Positions 1 to 5,549 of a stretch of DNA of 5,639 nt are shown piece after piece. The translations under genes were made by a program, and so were the position numbers. The first letter of the stretch is position 1. The number at the start of each line of letters is the position of its first letter. Origin of the DNA: an uncultured Saprospiraceae bacterium (GTDB taxonomy: Bacteria; Bacteroidota; Bacteroidia; Chitinophagales; Saprospiraceae); the NCBI GenBank assembly GCA_937942465.1, contig CALDEO010000304.1, positions 1 through 5,639 of the forward strand, given 5' to 3'. The notes below the pieces were generated by a model. That model worked only from the letters and a program-made list of their open reading frames with translations, was not told where the DNA came from and searched no databases.

Positions 1-131
1 TTTTCACCTGCCATTTTATTCATGGCATGATCCAGTGCTTCCTCATAGCGACCCTGTTCGACCAGTTTTTTGATGTTTGTACAAGACCCTATGACTACTG
101 CTACGATTGTTATGTAAAGGAAGTTTTTCAT
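1..131 (-). CDS. N-terminal part of a putative lipoprotein with TPR-like sequence (truncated by window edge)
   Basis: An open frame on the minus strand starts with ATG (complement of 129-131) and stays open for 43 codons to the left edge. The product begins MKNFLYITIVAVVIGSC: a short basic start, a hydrophobic stretch and a lipobox (I-G-S-C) with the acylated cysteine at residue 17, so export and lipid anchoring are expected. The mature part continues TNIKKLVEQGRYEEALDHA, an amphipathic pattern (G-x-Y-x-x-A) typical of the first helix pair of a tetratricopeptide repeat. Bacteroidota encode many lipoproteins of this kind, often built of TPR-like helices; which one this is cannot be told from 43 residues. 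It is transcribed divergently from the channel gene at 351. No Shine-Dalgarno sequence and no clear TAnnTTTG element was found on its strand in the spacer. Confidence 0.72.
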   Translation of the reverse strand, partial: MKNFLYITIVAVVIGSCTNIKKLVEQGRYEEALDHAMNKMAGE

Positions 132-315
132 ATGGCATTCATTTTGAGTTAGTAAATCAGTTCATACTTAAAAGTCGTATTTATTCGGCGATTAGTTACC
201 ATACTTATTGTATTTAATGCGGTTTTAACGAATGATTACATATGTGTTAAAATTTTAATATTTATCAGCGAATGTTTTCATTGACCATAAGTAGCTATTA
301 AAAATACATAATTTA

Positions 316-323
316 TACCTTCG
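316..323 (+). promoter_or_regulatory. Possible -7 element for the TRIC-type channel gene (weak)
   Basis: TACCTTCG differs at one position from the Bacteroidota -7 consensus TAnnTTTG and lies 27 bases before the ATG at 351. The nearest upstream TTG (281-283) is 32 bases away, too far for the usual -33 spacing of about 17-23, so this is only a candidate. Confidence 0.3.
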
Positions 324-350
324 TATTATACATTCTTAATCATAGATACT

Positions 351-956
351 ATGTCAGCGATTTATGCAATTGATTTACTAGGTACATTGGTATTTGCGAT
401 AAGCGGAGTCCTTGCTGCCGTGGAGAGGAAGTTTGATATCGTAGGTGCATTTGTCTTAGGGCTAGTGACTGCAATAGGAGGGGGTACTCTTAGAGATATA
501 TTGATCGGGTCGACTCCTGTAGGTTGGATGCTCAATCCTCATTATCTGACGGTCATTGCAGCTGCAGTACCGTTTTGTTTCTTTTTTAAGAAGTATATTA
601 TAAAGTTCAGGAAAGGCATTTTTATATTTGATACAGTAGGGATAGCACTATTTACAATACTTGGTATCAATAAGTGTCTTGAGGTTGGACTGCCGGAGCA
701 CATCGCATTGATGATGGGTATTGTTTCTGCAGTATTTGGGGGTATTATACGTGATGTGTTGTCCAATGAGGTGCCGCTTATATTCAGGAAAGAAATCTAT
801 GCAACCGCATGTCTCATTGGAGGTCTCGCATATTTATTGCTACTCAGATTTACCTCTGCTCCTCATTTTCTTATCATTGTACCGATAGCTATAGTCATCA
901 TTATTAGGTACTATTCAGTGAAGCGAGACTGGCAAGTACCTTTCAATCCATTGTAA
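351..956 (+). CDS. Trimeric intracellular cation (TRIC) channel family / YicG-like membrane protein (UPF0126)
   Basis: The 201-residue product is almost entirely hydrophobic, consistent with about seven membrane helices, and consists of two related halves. The first half (residues about 6-80) carries DLLGTLVFAISGVLAA and the signature GGGTLRD (43-49). The second (about 92-165) repeats the pattern with FDTVGIALFTILG and FGGIIRDVL (129-137). The paired G-G-x-x-R-D motif after a helix is the hallmark of the bacterial TRIC/YicG family (Pfam Gly_transporter/UPF0126 domain, twice), whose characterised prokaryotic members form trimeric cation-permeable channels; some family members have been linked to glycine transport. 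The length is normal for the family. The ATG at 351 precedes helix 1 directly and gives a typical N-terminus. The ion specificity and physiological role here are unknown. It is separated by 135 bases from the next gene and divergent from the lipoprotein gene on its left. Confidence 0.9.
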   Translation: MSAIYAIDLLGTLVFAISGVLAAVERKFDIVGAFVLGLVTAIGGGTLRDILIGSTPVGWMLNPHYLTVIAAAVPFCFFFKKYIIKFRKGIFIFDTVGIALFTILGINKCLEVGLPEHIALMMGIVSAVFGGIIRDVLSNEVPLIFRKEIYATACLIGGLAYLLLLRFTSAPHFLIIVPIAIVIIIRYYSVKRDWQVPFNPL

Positions 957-1061
957 TCTATGTTGCCTGTAAGGCATAAAAGGCTATTGTTGTGGTACTA
1001 AGATTTTACTTCGTTATTTGGGTATTATACACATTGACATTTTTCGTATTGAAATAAGTCC

Positions 1062-1069
1062 TATATTTG
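1062..1069 (+). promoter_or_regulatory. Bacteroidota -7 promoter element (TATATTTG) before the small conserved gene
   Basis: TATATTTG is an exact match to TAnnTTTG and is followed by TATAG. It lies 22 bases before the ATG at 1092, which would give a short A-rich leader of roughly 15-20 bases. The upstream partner is less good: a TTG at 1034-1036 is 25 bases away, slightly beyond the usual 17-23. The element suggests that the small gene is transcribed independently of the channel gene. Confidence 0.5.
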
Positions 1070-1091
1070 TATAGACTTAACAACACAATAC

Positions 1092-1352
1092 ATGAAGGTA
1101 CGAAAGTCATATCTACCTAAGATTGAGAAAATATTTGACGAACTTGGATATCGAGTTCGATATGAAAAGGGAAACTTTCAGTCAGGCTATTGCCATGTCC
1201 ACGATTCTAATGTTGTTATAGTTAATAAGTTTTTTGACTACGGCGGTCGATTTGAGGTGCTTGTTAATATTCTCAATCAAATCAAGATAGAGTACGATAA
1301 GCTATCAAAGCCTTCGATTCATTTCCTTTCGGAGAATGGTCTTAAAGTGTAA
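1092..1352 (+). CDS. Small protein of unknown function (86 aa)
   Basis: The frame opens with ATG after an A-rich leader and an exact TAnnTTTG element, and ends at TAA. The 86-residue product is charged, soluble-looking and has no signal peptide or membrane helix. The N-terminal part (3-30) reads as a basic helix (SYLPKIEKIFDELGYRVR). The centre contains YEKGNFQSGYCHVHDSN (24-40), followed by a strand-like VVIVNKFFD and a C-terminal amphipathic helix (FEVLVNILNQIKIEYDKL). I recall similar small Bacteroidota proteins containing YEKGNF(K/Q)(S/A)G(Y/F)C and V(V/I)VNKFF, so it is probably a phylum-level family, but I know no function for it. A lone cysteine and two histidines (C34, H35, H37) lie close together, but there is no complete metal site. 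Its nearest downstream neighbour, 135 bases away, is a metallo-hydrolase. Confidence 0.78.
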   Translation: MKVRKSYLPKIEKIFDELGYRVRYEKGNFQSGYCHVHDSNVVIVNKFFDYGGRFEVLVNILNQIKIEYDKLSKPSIHFLSENGLKV

Positions 1353-1487
1353 GTATTTCAATTTTTTCTTATTTTAGTTTACTAGTGTCGCTACTTGCAG
1401 TAGGGTATTAAGGTGTTTTTATCTACCTTATTATATTAAAGCCCTGCGTTACGTCAGGAAATGATAGAATAACTTATCTTTCAGTCT

Positions 1488-2252
1488 ATGGCAATGAAGA
1501 TTACAATATTAGGTACGGGTACATCGCAAGGGGTGCCTGTTATTGGTTGTCAGTGTCCGGTATGTCTATCTGATGATCCTAGAGATTCTCGTCTGAGAGT
1601 AAGCGTTCATATAGAGATTGAAGGAGTACACTTGCAGATAGATTGTGGTCCTGATTTTAGACAACAAATGTTACGTAATGATATCTCAGAGGTAGATGCA
1701 TTATTGATTACTCATGAGCACAACGATCATGTTATAGGTCTAGACGACCTGCGTCCTATCATGTTTAAGCAACGAAAGCCAGTATCGGTACATGCTTCAC
1801 CAAGAGTGGTAGAAGAGATTAGGAATAGATTTCAGTATGCATTCACACCACAACCATACCCGGGTGCTCCTAAGTTTGATATGTTTGAGCTAGATGGTAA
1901 TATTAACATCCAGGGAGTCGATATAGCGCCGATAGATATACTACATGGCCCACTGCCGATATTAGGATATAGGATAGAAAATTTTGCTTATCTCACTGAT
2001 GTGAAAACAATACCAACCGAATCTCTAGAAAAGCTCCGGGGGCTTGATGTATTGGTATTAGATGCATTACATCATAGAGACCATCATGCGCATCTTACAT
2101 TGCGAGAGGCCATTGATTATGCTCACAGGATCAATGCCAAAAAGACTTACTTTACACATATGAGCCATGCTATGGGACTCCATCATGATGTAAATAGTAT
2201 GCTGCCTGCTAATATGGAATTATGTTTTGACGGACAAATTATGATATTATAA
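1488..2252 (+). CDS. PhnP-like metallo-beta-lactamase-fold hydrolase (probable cyclic phosphate phosphodiesterase-type enzyme)
   Basis: The 254-residue cytoplasmic protein has the full metallo-beta-lactamase metal set: T-H-E-H-N-D-H at 75-81 (H76, H78, D80, H81), H153, D171 in LTDV and H224 in FTHMSH, enough for two catalytic metals. The N-terminus ILGTGTSQGVPVIGCQC with C21, C23 and C26, plus H227, reproduces the structural zinc site known from E. coli PhnP, which also shares the overall length. PhnP hydrolyses cyclic ribose phosphates in phosphonate breakdown; RNase Z is a more distant relative. No other phn genes are in the window, so the substrate here is open, and I assign no symbol. Two in-frame starts are possible: ATG 1488 (MAMKITIL) and ATG 1494 (MKITIL). 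Relatives usually begin MKITILGTG, so 1494 is a real alternative. There is no signal peptide and no sign of damage. Confidence 0.9.
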   Translation: MAMKITILGTGTSQGVPVIGCQCPVCLSDDPRDSRLRVSVHIEIEGVHLQIDCGPDFRQQMLRNDISEVDALLITHEHNDHVIGLDDLRPIMFKQRKPVSVHASPRVVEEIRNRFQYAFTPQPYPGAPKFDMFELDGNINIQGVDIAPIDILHGPLPILGYRIENFAYLTDVKTIPTESLEKLRGLDVLVLDALHHRDHHAHLTLREAIDYAHRINAKKTYFTHMSHAMGLHHDVNSMLPANMELCFDGQIMIL

Positions 2253-2287
2253 TTGGTGATAAATTCGATTTAACTGTCAATTTATTG

Positions 2288-2302
2288 TAGTTTTCAGTCC
2301 AT
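2288..2302 (+). promoter_or_regulatory. Promoter-like motif upstream of porP, also present before the hydrolase gene (1475-1489)
   Basis: The segment reads TAGTTTTCAGTCCAT; before the hydrolase gene, 1475-1489 reads TATCTTTCAGTCTAT. The two agree at 12 of 15 positions and both begin with a one-mismatch form of TAnnTTTG. No -33 TTG sits at the usual distance from either copy, so promoter function is tentative. This copy ends 11 bases before the TTG start of porP. Confidence 0.3.
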
Positions 2303-2313
2303 AACCGAATGAC

Positions 2314-3285
2314 TTGAGAAAAAGAATAACCCTATTGTTCTTCCTTGCTACTATTGTAGTAAGTATAAATATGACTGCTCAGCAGACATATCAGGGTACT
2401 CAATATATGCTCAACCCATATGCATATAATCCAGCTTACGCGGGAATGTCATTCACAATGGATGTAAATATTAACATTCGTAATCAATACTCAGGTCTTA
2501 TACAGAATCCAAGTACTCAGATGATCAATGGTCACTTGCCATTATATAAGATCAATGGTGCTGCGGGTATGAAAGTTGAAAATGAGCAACTGGGCAACTT
2601 ACGTAAAACGGGTGTACATGCCTCGATAAGTAAGATTTTTGATTCGAGTTCGGGTTTACTTGCGGTTGCGTTACAAGCTGGTGTTTCTCAGTTTTCTATT
2701 GATGGGAGCAAGTTGATCACTCCAGATGGTACTTATAATGGTGCGGTCATTAATCATAATGATCCGATATTATCTGTCTTACAACAGGGGGGATGGTCTC
2801 CGCAATGGGTCTTAGGTATATACTACAAAGCCAAGAAACTAGAATTTGGAGTAGATGTTAAGCAATTGGCAGCTATTCCTGCAAGTATAGGGGAGGCAGA
2901 ACTTAAGCTTGTTCCGCATGCTGATTTGTATTTGCAATACAAGCAACGCATTAATGATAGACTAATAATGAAACCTTCTTTTTTGTTAAAGGTGAATGAA
3001 AATTGGGTTCAAACCGATTTTTCTTTCGTACTTCAGCACAATGGCAATGTTTTTGGTGGAATATCATTACGTGGCTATAATAACACGTCTATTGACGCTT
3101 TAGCTGGAATAGTCGGAATGAGGCTTAGTGAGCATATATCATTATCTTATTCTTTTGATGCTGGACTTTCTGCAATAAAAAGAGTTAATGAAGGATCACA
3201 CGAAATATTAATAAAATATAGCCTTAATAGGCTGATTGGTGCAGGAGCTGCACCAAAAATTATATACAATCCAAGAAATCTTTAA
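2314..3285 (+). CDS. porP: PorP/SprF family type IX secretion outer-membrane protein
   Basis: The 323-residue product starts with a signal peptide (MRKRITLLFFLATIVVSINM, likely cleaved after A22) and then shows the family signature QYMLNPYAYNPAYAG (30-44) followed by RNQYSG (56-61), typical of PorP/SprF proteins. The rest alternates short amphipathic strands with turns, as expected for an outer-membrane beta-barrel of about 300 residues, ending in YSLNRLIGAG. PorP is required for T9SS function in Porphyromonas gingivalis, where it directly precedes porK-porL-porM-porN; the same order here supports the symbol, although paralogues (sprF) look alike. The start codon is TTG: the frame is closed by TAA at 2302-2304, and the next in-frame ATG (codon 20) would destroy the signal peptide. 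An ATG at 2309-2311 is in another frame and hits TGA after two codons, overlapping the TTG. A 237-base spacer with its own promoter separates this gene from gldK. Confidence 0.88.
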   Translation: MRKRITLLFFLATIVVSINMTAQQTYQGTQYMLNPYAYNPAYAGMSFTMDVNINIRNQYSGLIQNPSTQMINGHLPLYKINGAAGMKVENEQLGNLRKTGVHASISKIFDSSSGLLAVALQAGVSQFSIDGSKLITPDGTYNGAVINHNDPILSVLQQGGWSPQWVLGIYYKAKKLEFGVDVKQLAAIPASIGEAELKLVPHADLYLQYKQRINDRLIMKPSFLLKVNENWVQTDFSFVLQHNGNVFGGISLRGYNNTSIDALAGIVGMRLSEHISLSYSFDAGLSAIKRVNEGSHEILIKYSLNRLIGAGAAPKIIYNPRNL

Positions 3286-3344
3286 GAAAGATTGGATATT
3301 TAGTTTATTTTCGAGCAAACAAAGTAAAAAAGATTGCTTTCAGG

Positions 3345-3382
3345 TTAACGGATATGAAATAATTGTTTTTTTTAACCGTTAA
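3345..3382. repeat. Inverted repeat TTAACGG/CCGTTAA in the porP-gldK spacer
   Basis: TTAACGG (3345-3351) and its exact complement CCGTTAA (3376-3382) flank 24 bases that include a run of eight T. The T run lies inside the loop rather than after the stem, so this is not a standard intrinsic terminator in either direction. It begins 60 bases after the porP stop and could be a 3' end structure or a protein-binding site. Confidence 0.35.
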
Positions 3383-3394
3383 TAATGCTCATAG

Positions 3395-3508
3395 TTTTGG
3401 ATAAATGCTTTGAATTTTTTAGGAATAATCAAGATTAATTTTTGTATTCACAAATACGAGGTTATATTTGGTTCTCTAAATACATGAGGCACAACATTTT
3501 GGATAAAT
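3395..3508 (+). repeat. Direct repeat TTTTGGATAAAT flanking the gldK promoter
   Basis: The 12-base sequence TTTTGGATAAAT occurs at 3395-3406 and again at 3497-3508, 102 bases apart. One copy lies about 35 bases upstream of the -33 element and the other in the 5' leader of gldK. Both are followed shortly by GCTTT. Two copies around one promoter could be an operator pair, but AT-rich spacers also produce such repeats by chance. Confidence 0.35.
3441..3470 (+). promoter_or_regulatory. Consensus Bacteroidota promoter of gldK (gldKLM)
   Basis: A -33 element TTTG (3441-3444, within a T-rich run) is followed after 18 bases by an exact -7 element TATATTTG (3463-3470). This matches the Bacteroidota sigma-A pattern TTG-N17-23-TAnnTTTG. 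Transcription would begin near 3474-3478, giving a leader of about 45-50 bases before the gldK ATG at 3523. It implies that gldK and following genes can be expressed separately from porP. Confidence 0.72.
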
Positions 3509-3510
3509 AG
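3484..3510 (+). other. Candidate 8-codon upstream ORF in the gldK leader
   Basis: An ATG at 3484 opens a frame encoding MRHNILDK and stops at TAG (3508-3510), 12 bases before the gldK ATG. It lies wholly within the predicted leader and starts only a few bases after the predicted transcription start. Translation is not shown by the sequence; a chance ORF of this size is common. Confidence 0.25.
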
Positions 3511-3522
3511 TAGCTTTAAAAG

Positions 3523-4764
3523 ATGAAGAAAAGTACAGTATCTCTCTACACCCTATTTCTCATGGTACTCGTTATGAGTAGCTGTGGTAGAAATGAAGAT
3601 GGTCAGTTAATCGGAGTCATGGATAGACCAACTTGGAACGGACTCAACCCTTACGGAATGGTATATGTTCCTTCTGGAACAGCTCACATCGGTCAAAGTG
3701 ACCAAGATGTATTCCAAACTTTCACACAAAAACCTAGAGCAATCTCCATCCAAGGATTTTTTATGGATGACACAGAGGTTACTAATAATGAATACCGTCA
3801 GTTTGTTGATTGGGTACAAGACTCAATTGCACATACTATTATGGGAGACTTCATTGAAGACGACTATGGTAATGAAAAACTTGATTGGGAGTACGAACTA
3901 GATTACTCTGGTGAGGACTTAGCCGAGATGTATTACGAAGGTGATAATGCATTTGACGGAAAAAGAGAAATCAACACAAGTAAGTTCGAATATACTTATG
4001 ACTGGATTGACTGGCAACAAGCTGCTCACAGTAAAGATATAGGTGTAAGAACAAACCTTATTAAAAAACAAACAGTGAACATTTTCCCTGATACACTTTG
4101 TTGGATCAGAGACTTCGCTTATAGTTATAACGAACCATTTACAAGAAACTATTACTGGCACCCAGCTTTTGATGATTATCCTGTAGTTGGAGTTAACTGG
4201 AAGCAAGCTAAAGCATTCTGTCACTGGAGAACTAAACTTTGGAACTCTTTCAAAGGAGCGGATGAGCCTAATACTGAAGAATTCAGACTACCTACAGAGG
4301 GTGAGTGGGAATATGCAGCAAGAGGTGGTAGAGAACTAGCTCCATACCCATGGGGAGGTTACTACGTAAGAAATGCTAAAGGTTGTTTATTAGCAAACTT
4401 TAAGCCTGGTAGAGGTAACTATCCTGAGGATGGTGGTCAATACACAGTGAAAGCAGATGCTTACTTCCCGAATGATTATGGTCTATATAACATGGCTGGT
4501 AATGTATCTGAGTGGACTGAGTCTGCTTATGTAGAGAATGCGTACAGACACCAACATGATTTAAATCCAGATGTTAAGTATGACGCTAAAGATTCTGATC
4601 CTGACGTTTACAAAAGAAAAGTAATCAGAGGTGGATCTTGGAAGGATATCTACTACTACCTACAGACAGGAACACGTCACTGGGAGTATCAAGATACTAC
4701 GAAGTCTTACATAGGATTTAGATGTGCTCTTACATTCCTAGGAAGATCAGCTAATGATTTTTAG
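3523..4764 (+). CDS. gldK: GldK (PorK) T9SS ring lipoprotein with formylglycine-generating-enzyme-like fold
   Basis: The 413-residue product begins with a lipoprotein signal ending V-M-S-S-C, cysteine at residue 21, so it is expected to be lipid-anchored in the outer membrane facing the periplasm. The rest is an FGE/sulfatase-modifying-factor fold: MVYVPSGTAHIGQ (46-58), FFMDDTEVTNNEYRQFV (79-95), PVVGVNWKQAKAFCHW (220-235), FRLPTEGEWEYAARGG (254-269), NDYGLYNMAGNVSEWT (317-332), VIRGGSW (367-373) and IGFRCAL (397-403). A long insertion, acidic in its first part (about 100-215), splits the fold. The active-site C-H-R-S-Y-C of true FGE, expected just after RGGSW, is replaced by KDIYYYL, so the protein is structural. 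GldK/PorK joins GldN/PorN in the periplasmic ring acted on by the GldLM motor. Codon use is strongly biased (18 of 20 Arg codons are AGA), unlike the genes upstream, suggesting high expression. It has its own consensus promoter. Confidence 0.95.
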   Translation: MKKSTVSLYTLFLMVLVMSSCGRNEDGQLIGVMDRPTWNGLNPYGMVYVPSGTAHIGQSDQDVFQTFTQKPRAISIQGFFMDDTEVTNNEYRQFVDWVQDSIAHTIMGDFIEDDYGNEKLDWEYELDYSGEDLAEMYYEGDNAFDGKREINTSKFEYTYDWIDWQQAAHSKDIGVRTNLIKKQTVNIFPDTLCWIRDFAYSYNEPFTRNYYWHPAFDDYPVVGVNWKQAKAFCHWRTKLWNSFKGADEPNTEEFRLPTEGEWEYAARGGRELAPYPWGGYYVRNAKGCLLANFKPGRGNYPEDGGQYTVKADAYFPNDYGLYNMAGNVSEWTESAYVENAYRHQHDLNPDVKYDAKDSDPDVYKRKVIRGGSWKDIYYYLQTGTRHWEYQDTTKSYIGFRCALTFLGRSANDF

Positions 4765-4815
4765 TAGGAATTTGGTCACGATCAAACTATTCCATTTTTA
4801 AATGAATGAAATGCC

Positions 4816-4841
4816 CTAACCGGAATTAAATTCTGAGTTAG
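4816..4841 (+). other. RNA hairpin in the gldK-gldL spacer (possible attenuator or processing site)
   Basis: CTAAC-CGGAAT (4816-4826), loop TAA (4827-4829), then ATTCTG, a bulged A (4836) and GTTAG (4837-4841) form an 11-pair stem with one G-U pair and one bulge. It starts 51 bases after the gldK stop. No U run follows, so it is not a classical terminator. A structure that stabilises the upstream gldK message or partly reduces read-through is plausible. Confidence 0.5.
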
Positions 4842-4898
4842 TCAACAAGTAAAATACGCTGTATTTAACAGACAGTGTAGTGTATATAATTATCTAAT

Positions 4899-4908
4899 CT
4901 AATCTAAA
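4899..4908 (+). repeat. CTAATCTAAA motif before gldL, repeated before gldM (5531-5540)
   Basis: The same 10 bases occur 10 bases before the gldL ATG and, at 5531-5540, 9 bases before the gldM ATG. The gldL copy is the end of three tandem TCTAA units (4893-4907). The constant distance to the start codon, in a phylum that largely does without Shine-Dalgarno pairing, suggests an unstructured A/U-rich translation-initiation region. Confidence 0.4.
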
Positions 4909-4918
4909 TTTTGAGAAA

Positions 4919-5506
4919 ATGAGTTTTATTAAATCAAAGGGTTTTAAATACATAAAGAATTTCATAATTGGAGTTGGAGCCGCCGTAGTAATGGTTGGAG
5001 CACTAATGAAGATTACAAGTCACCCATTAGGTAACTTATTCATAACAATTGGACTTTTAACAGAGGCAGGATTATTCCTTATGTTAGGTCTGTTACCACC
5101 AGAAAAAGATTACTACTGGGAAAAATTATACCCAGGTTTAGATTCGTACAATACGAATATAGCTCCGTTGACAGCAGGTGGAGCAACAAGTGGTGCAGGT
5201 AGAGCATTAAACGCAGAGCAGGTTGAGGGCAAGTTAGGCGGTATGTTAGATGAGTTACAAAACATGTCAAAAAGTTTAGGTTCATTAAAAGCACTTCAGG
5301 AAGTTGACTTCACTGAGACTGGAGAGCAAATGAAATCTATGCATAACTTCTACACAAAATTAAATGATGCAATGGTTGCATTGAATGATACTGTAGATGG
5401 TACTAAAGTATATAAAGAACAAATGGATTCTCTTAACAGAAATCTAGCTTCATTAAATGGAGTATATGGTAATGTTCTTTCTGCATTCCAAGGTGGATTG
5501 AAATAA
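4919..5506 (+). CDS. gldL: GldL (PorL) inner-membrane motor protein of the T9SS
   Basis: The 195-residue product has a two-helix membrane hairpin at its N-terminus: about 14-32 (NFIIGVGAAVVMVGALMKI) and 38-59 (containing ITIGLLTEAGLFLMLGLL). The second helix carries the buried glutamate (E49 in T-E-A) that is conserved in GldL/PorL and needed for proton-driven motor function in studied members; K31 at the end of helix 1 matches the conserved GALxKIT motif. After the membrane comes the family-typical PPEKDYYWEKLYPGLD (60-75), then a Gly/Ala/Thr-rich linker and a long cytoplasmic, probably coiled-coil, part (about 98-185). GldL forms a pentameric ring around two GldM helices. As I recall, F. 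johnsoniae GldL has about 215 residues and P. gingivalis PorL about 310, so this is a short member. It follows gldK by 154 bases and precedes gldM by 43. No separate promoter is evident, so co-transcription with gldK is likely. Confidence 0.94.
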   Translation: MSFIKSKGFKYIKNFIIGVGAAVVMVGALMKITSHPLGNLFITIGLLTEAGLFLMLGLLPPEKDYYWEKLYPGLDSYNTNIAPLTAGGATSGAGRALNAEQVEGKLGGMLDELQNMSKSLGSLKALQEVDFTETGEQMKSMHNFYTKLNDAMVALNDTVDGTKVYKEQMDSLNRNLASLNGVYGNVLSAFQGGLK

Positions 5507-5549
5507 TCCAAGACATATTACATTAAATAACTAATCTAAAAATTAAAAT

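Noticed and set aside
542..766. Minus-strand open frame inside the TRIC channel gene
   Set aside because: It is antisense to a conserved membrane protein gene and its product has no recognisable features.
964..976. Small hairpin TGCCT-GTA-AGGCA after the TRIC gene as a terminator
   Set aside because: Only five pairs and no following T run; too weak to call.
1391..1430. Two small hairpins (CTACT-TGC-AGTAG and TAAGGT...ACCTTA) after the small gene as terminators
   Set aside because: The stems have five and six pairs, the second with a 10-base loop, and neither is followed by a T run; chance in AT-rich DNA is likely.
3665..3901. Second plus-strand frame inside gldK
   Set aside because: It is a shifted reading of the gldK coding region, where frame 3523-4764 carries all conserved FGE-fold motifs.
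3919..4224. 101-codon open frame on the minus strand inside gldK
   Set aside because: It lies wholly antisense to a confidently identified, strongly codon-biased gene, has no family-like motifs, and there is no promoter evidence for it.
4771..4799. TTTGG/TCAAA stem with a later T-rich stretch just after gldK as an intrinsic terminator
   Set aside because: The stem is five pairs with a G-U, low in G+C, and the T run is separated from it; gldL needs read-through from the gldK promoter.
4905..4913. TAAATTTTG before gldL as a -7 promoter element
   Set aside because: It has three rather than two bases between TA and TTTG and lies only five bases from the ATG, leaving no room for a normal transcription start.
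5079..5294. Minus-strand open frame inside gldL
   Set aside because: It is a leucine/threonine-rich antisense shadow of gldL without any start signal or family motif.
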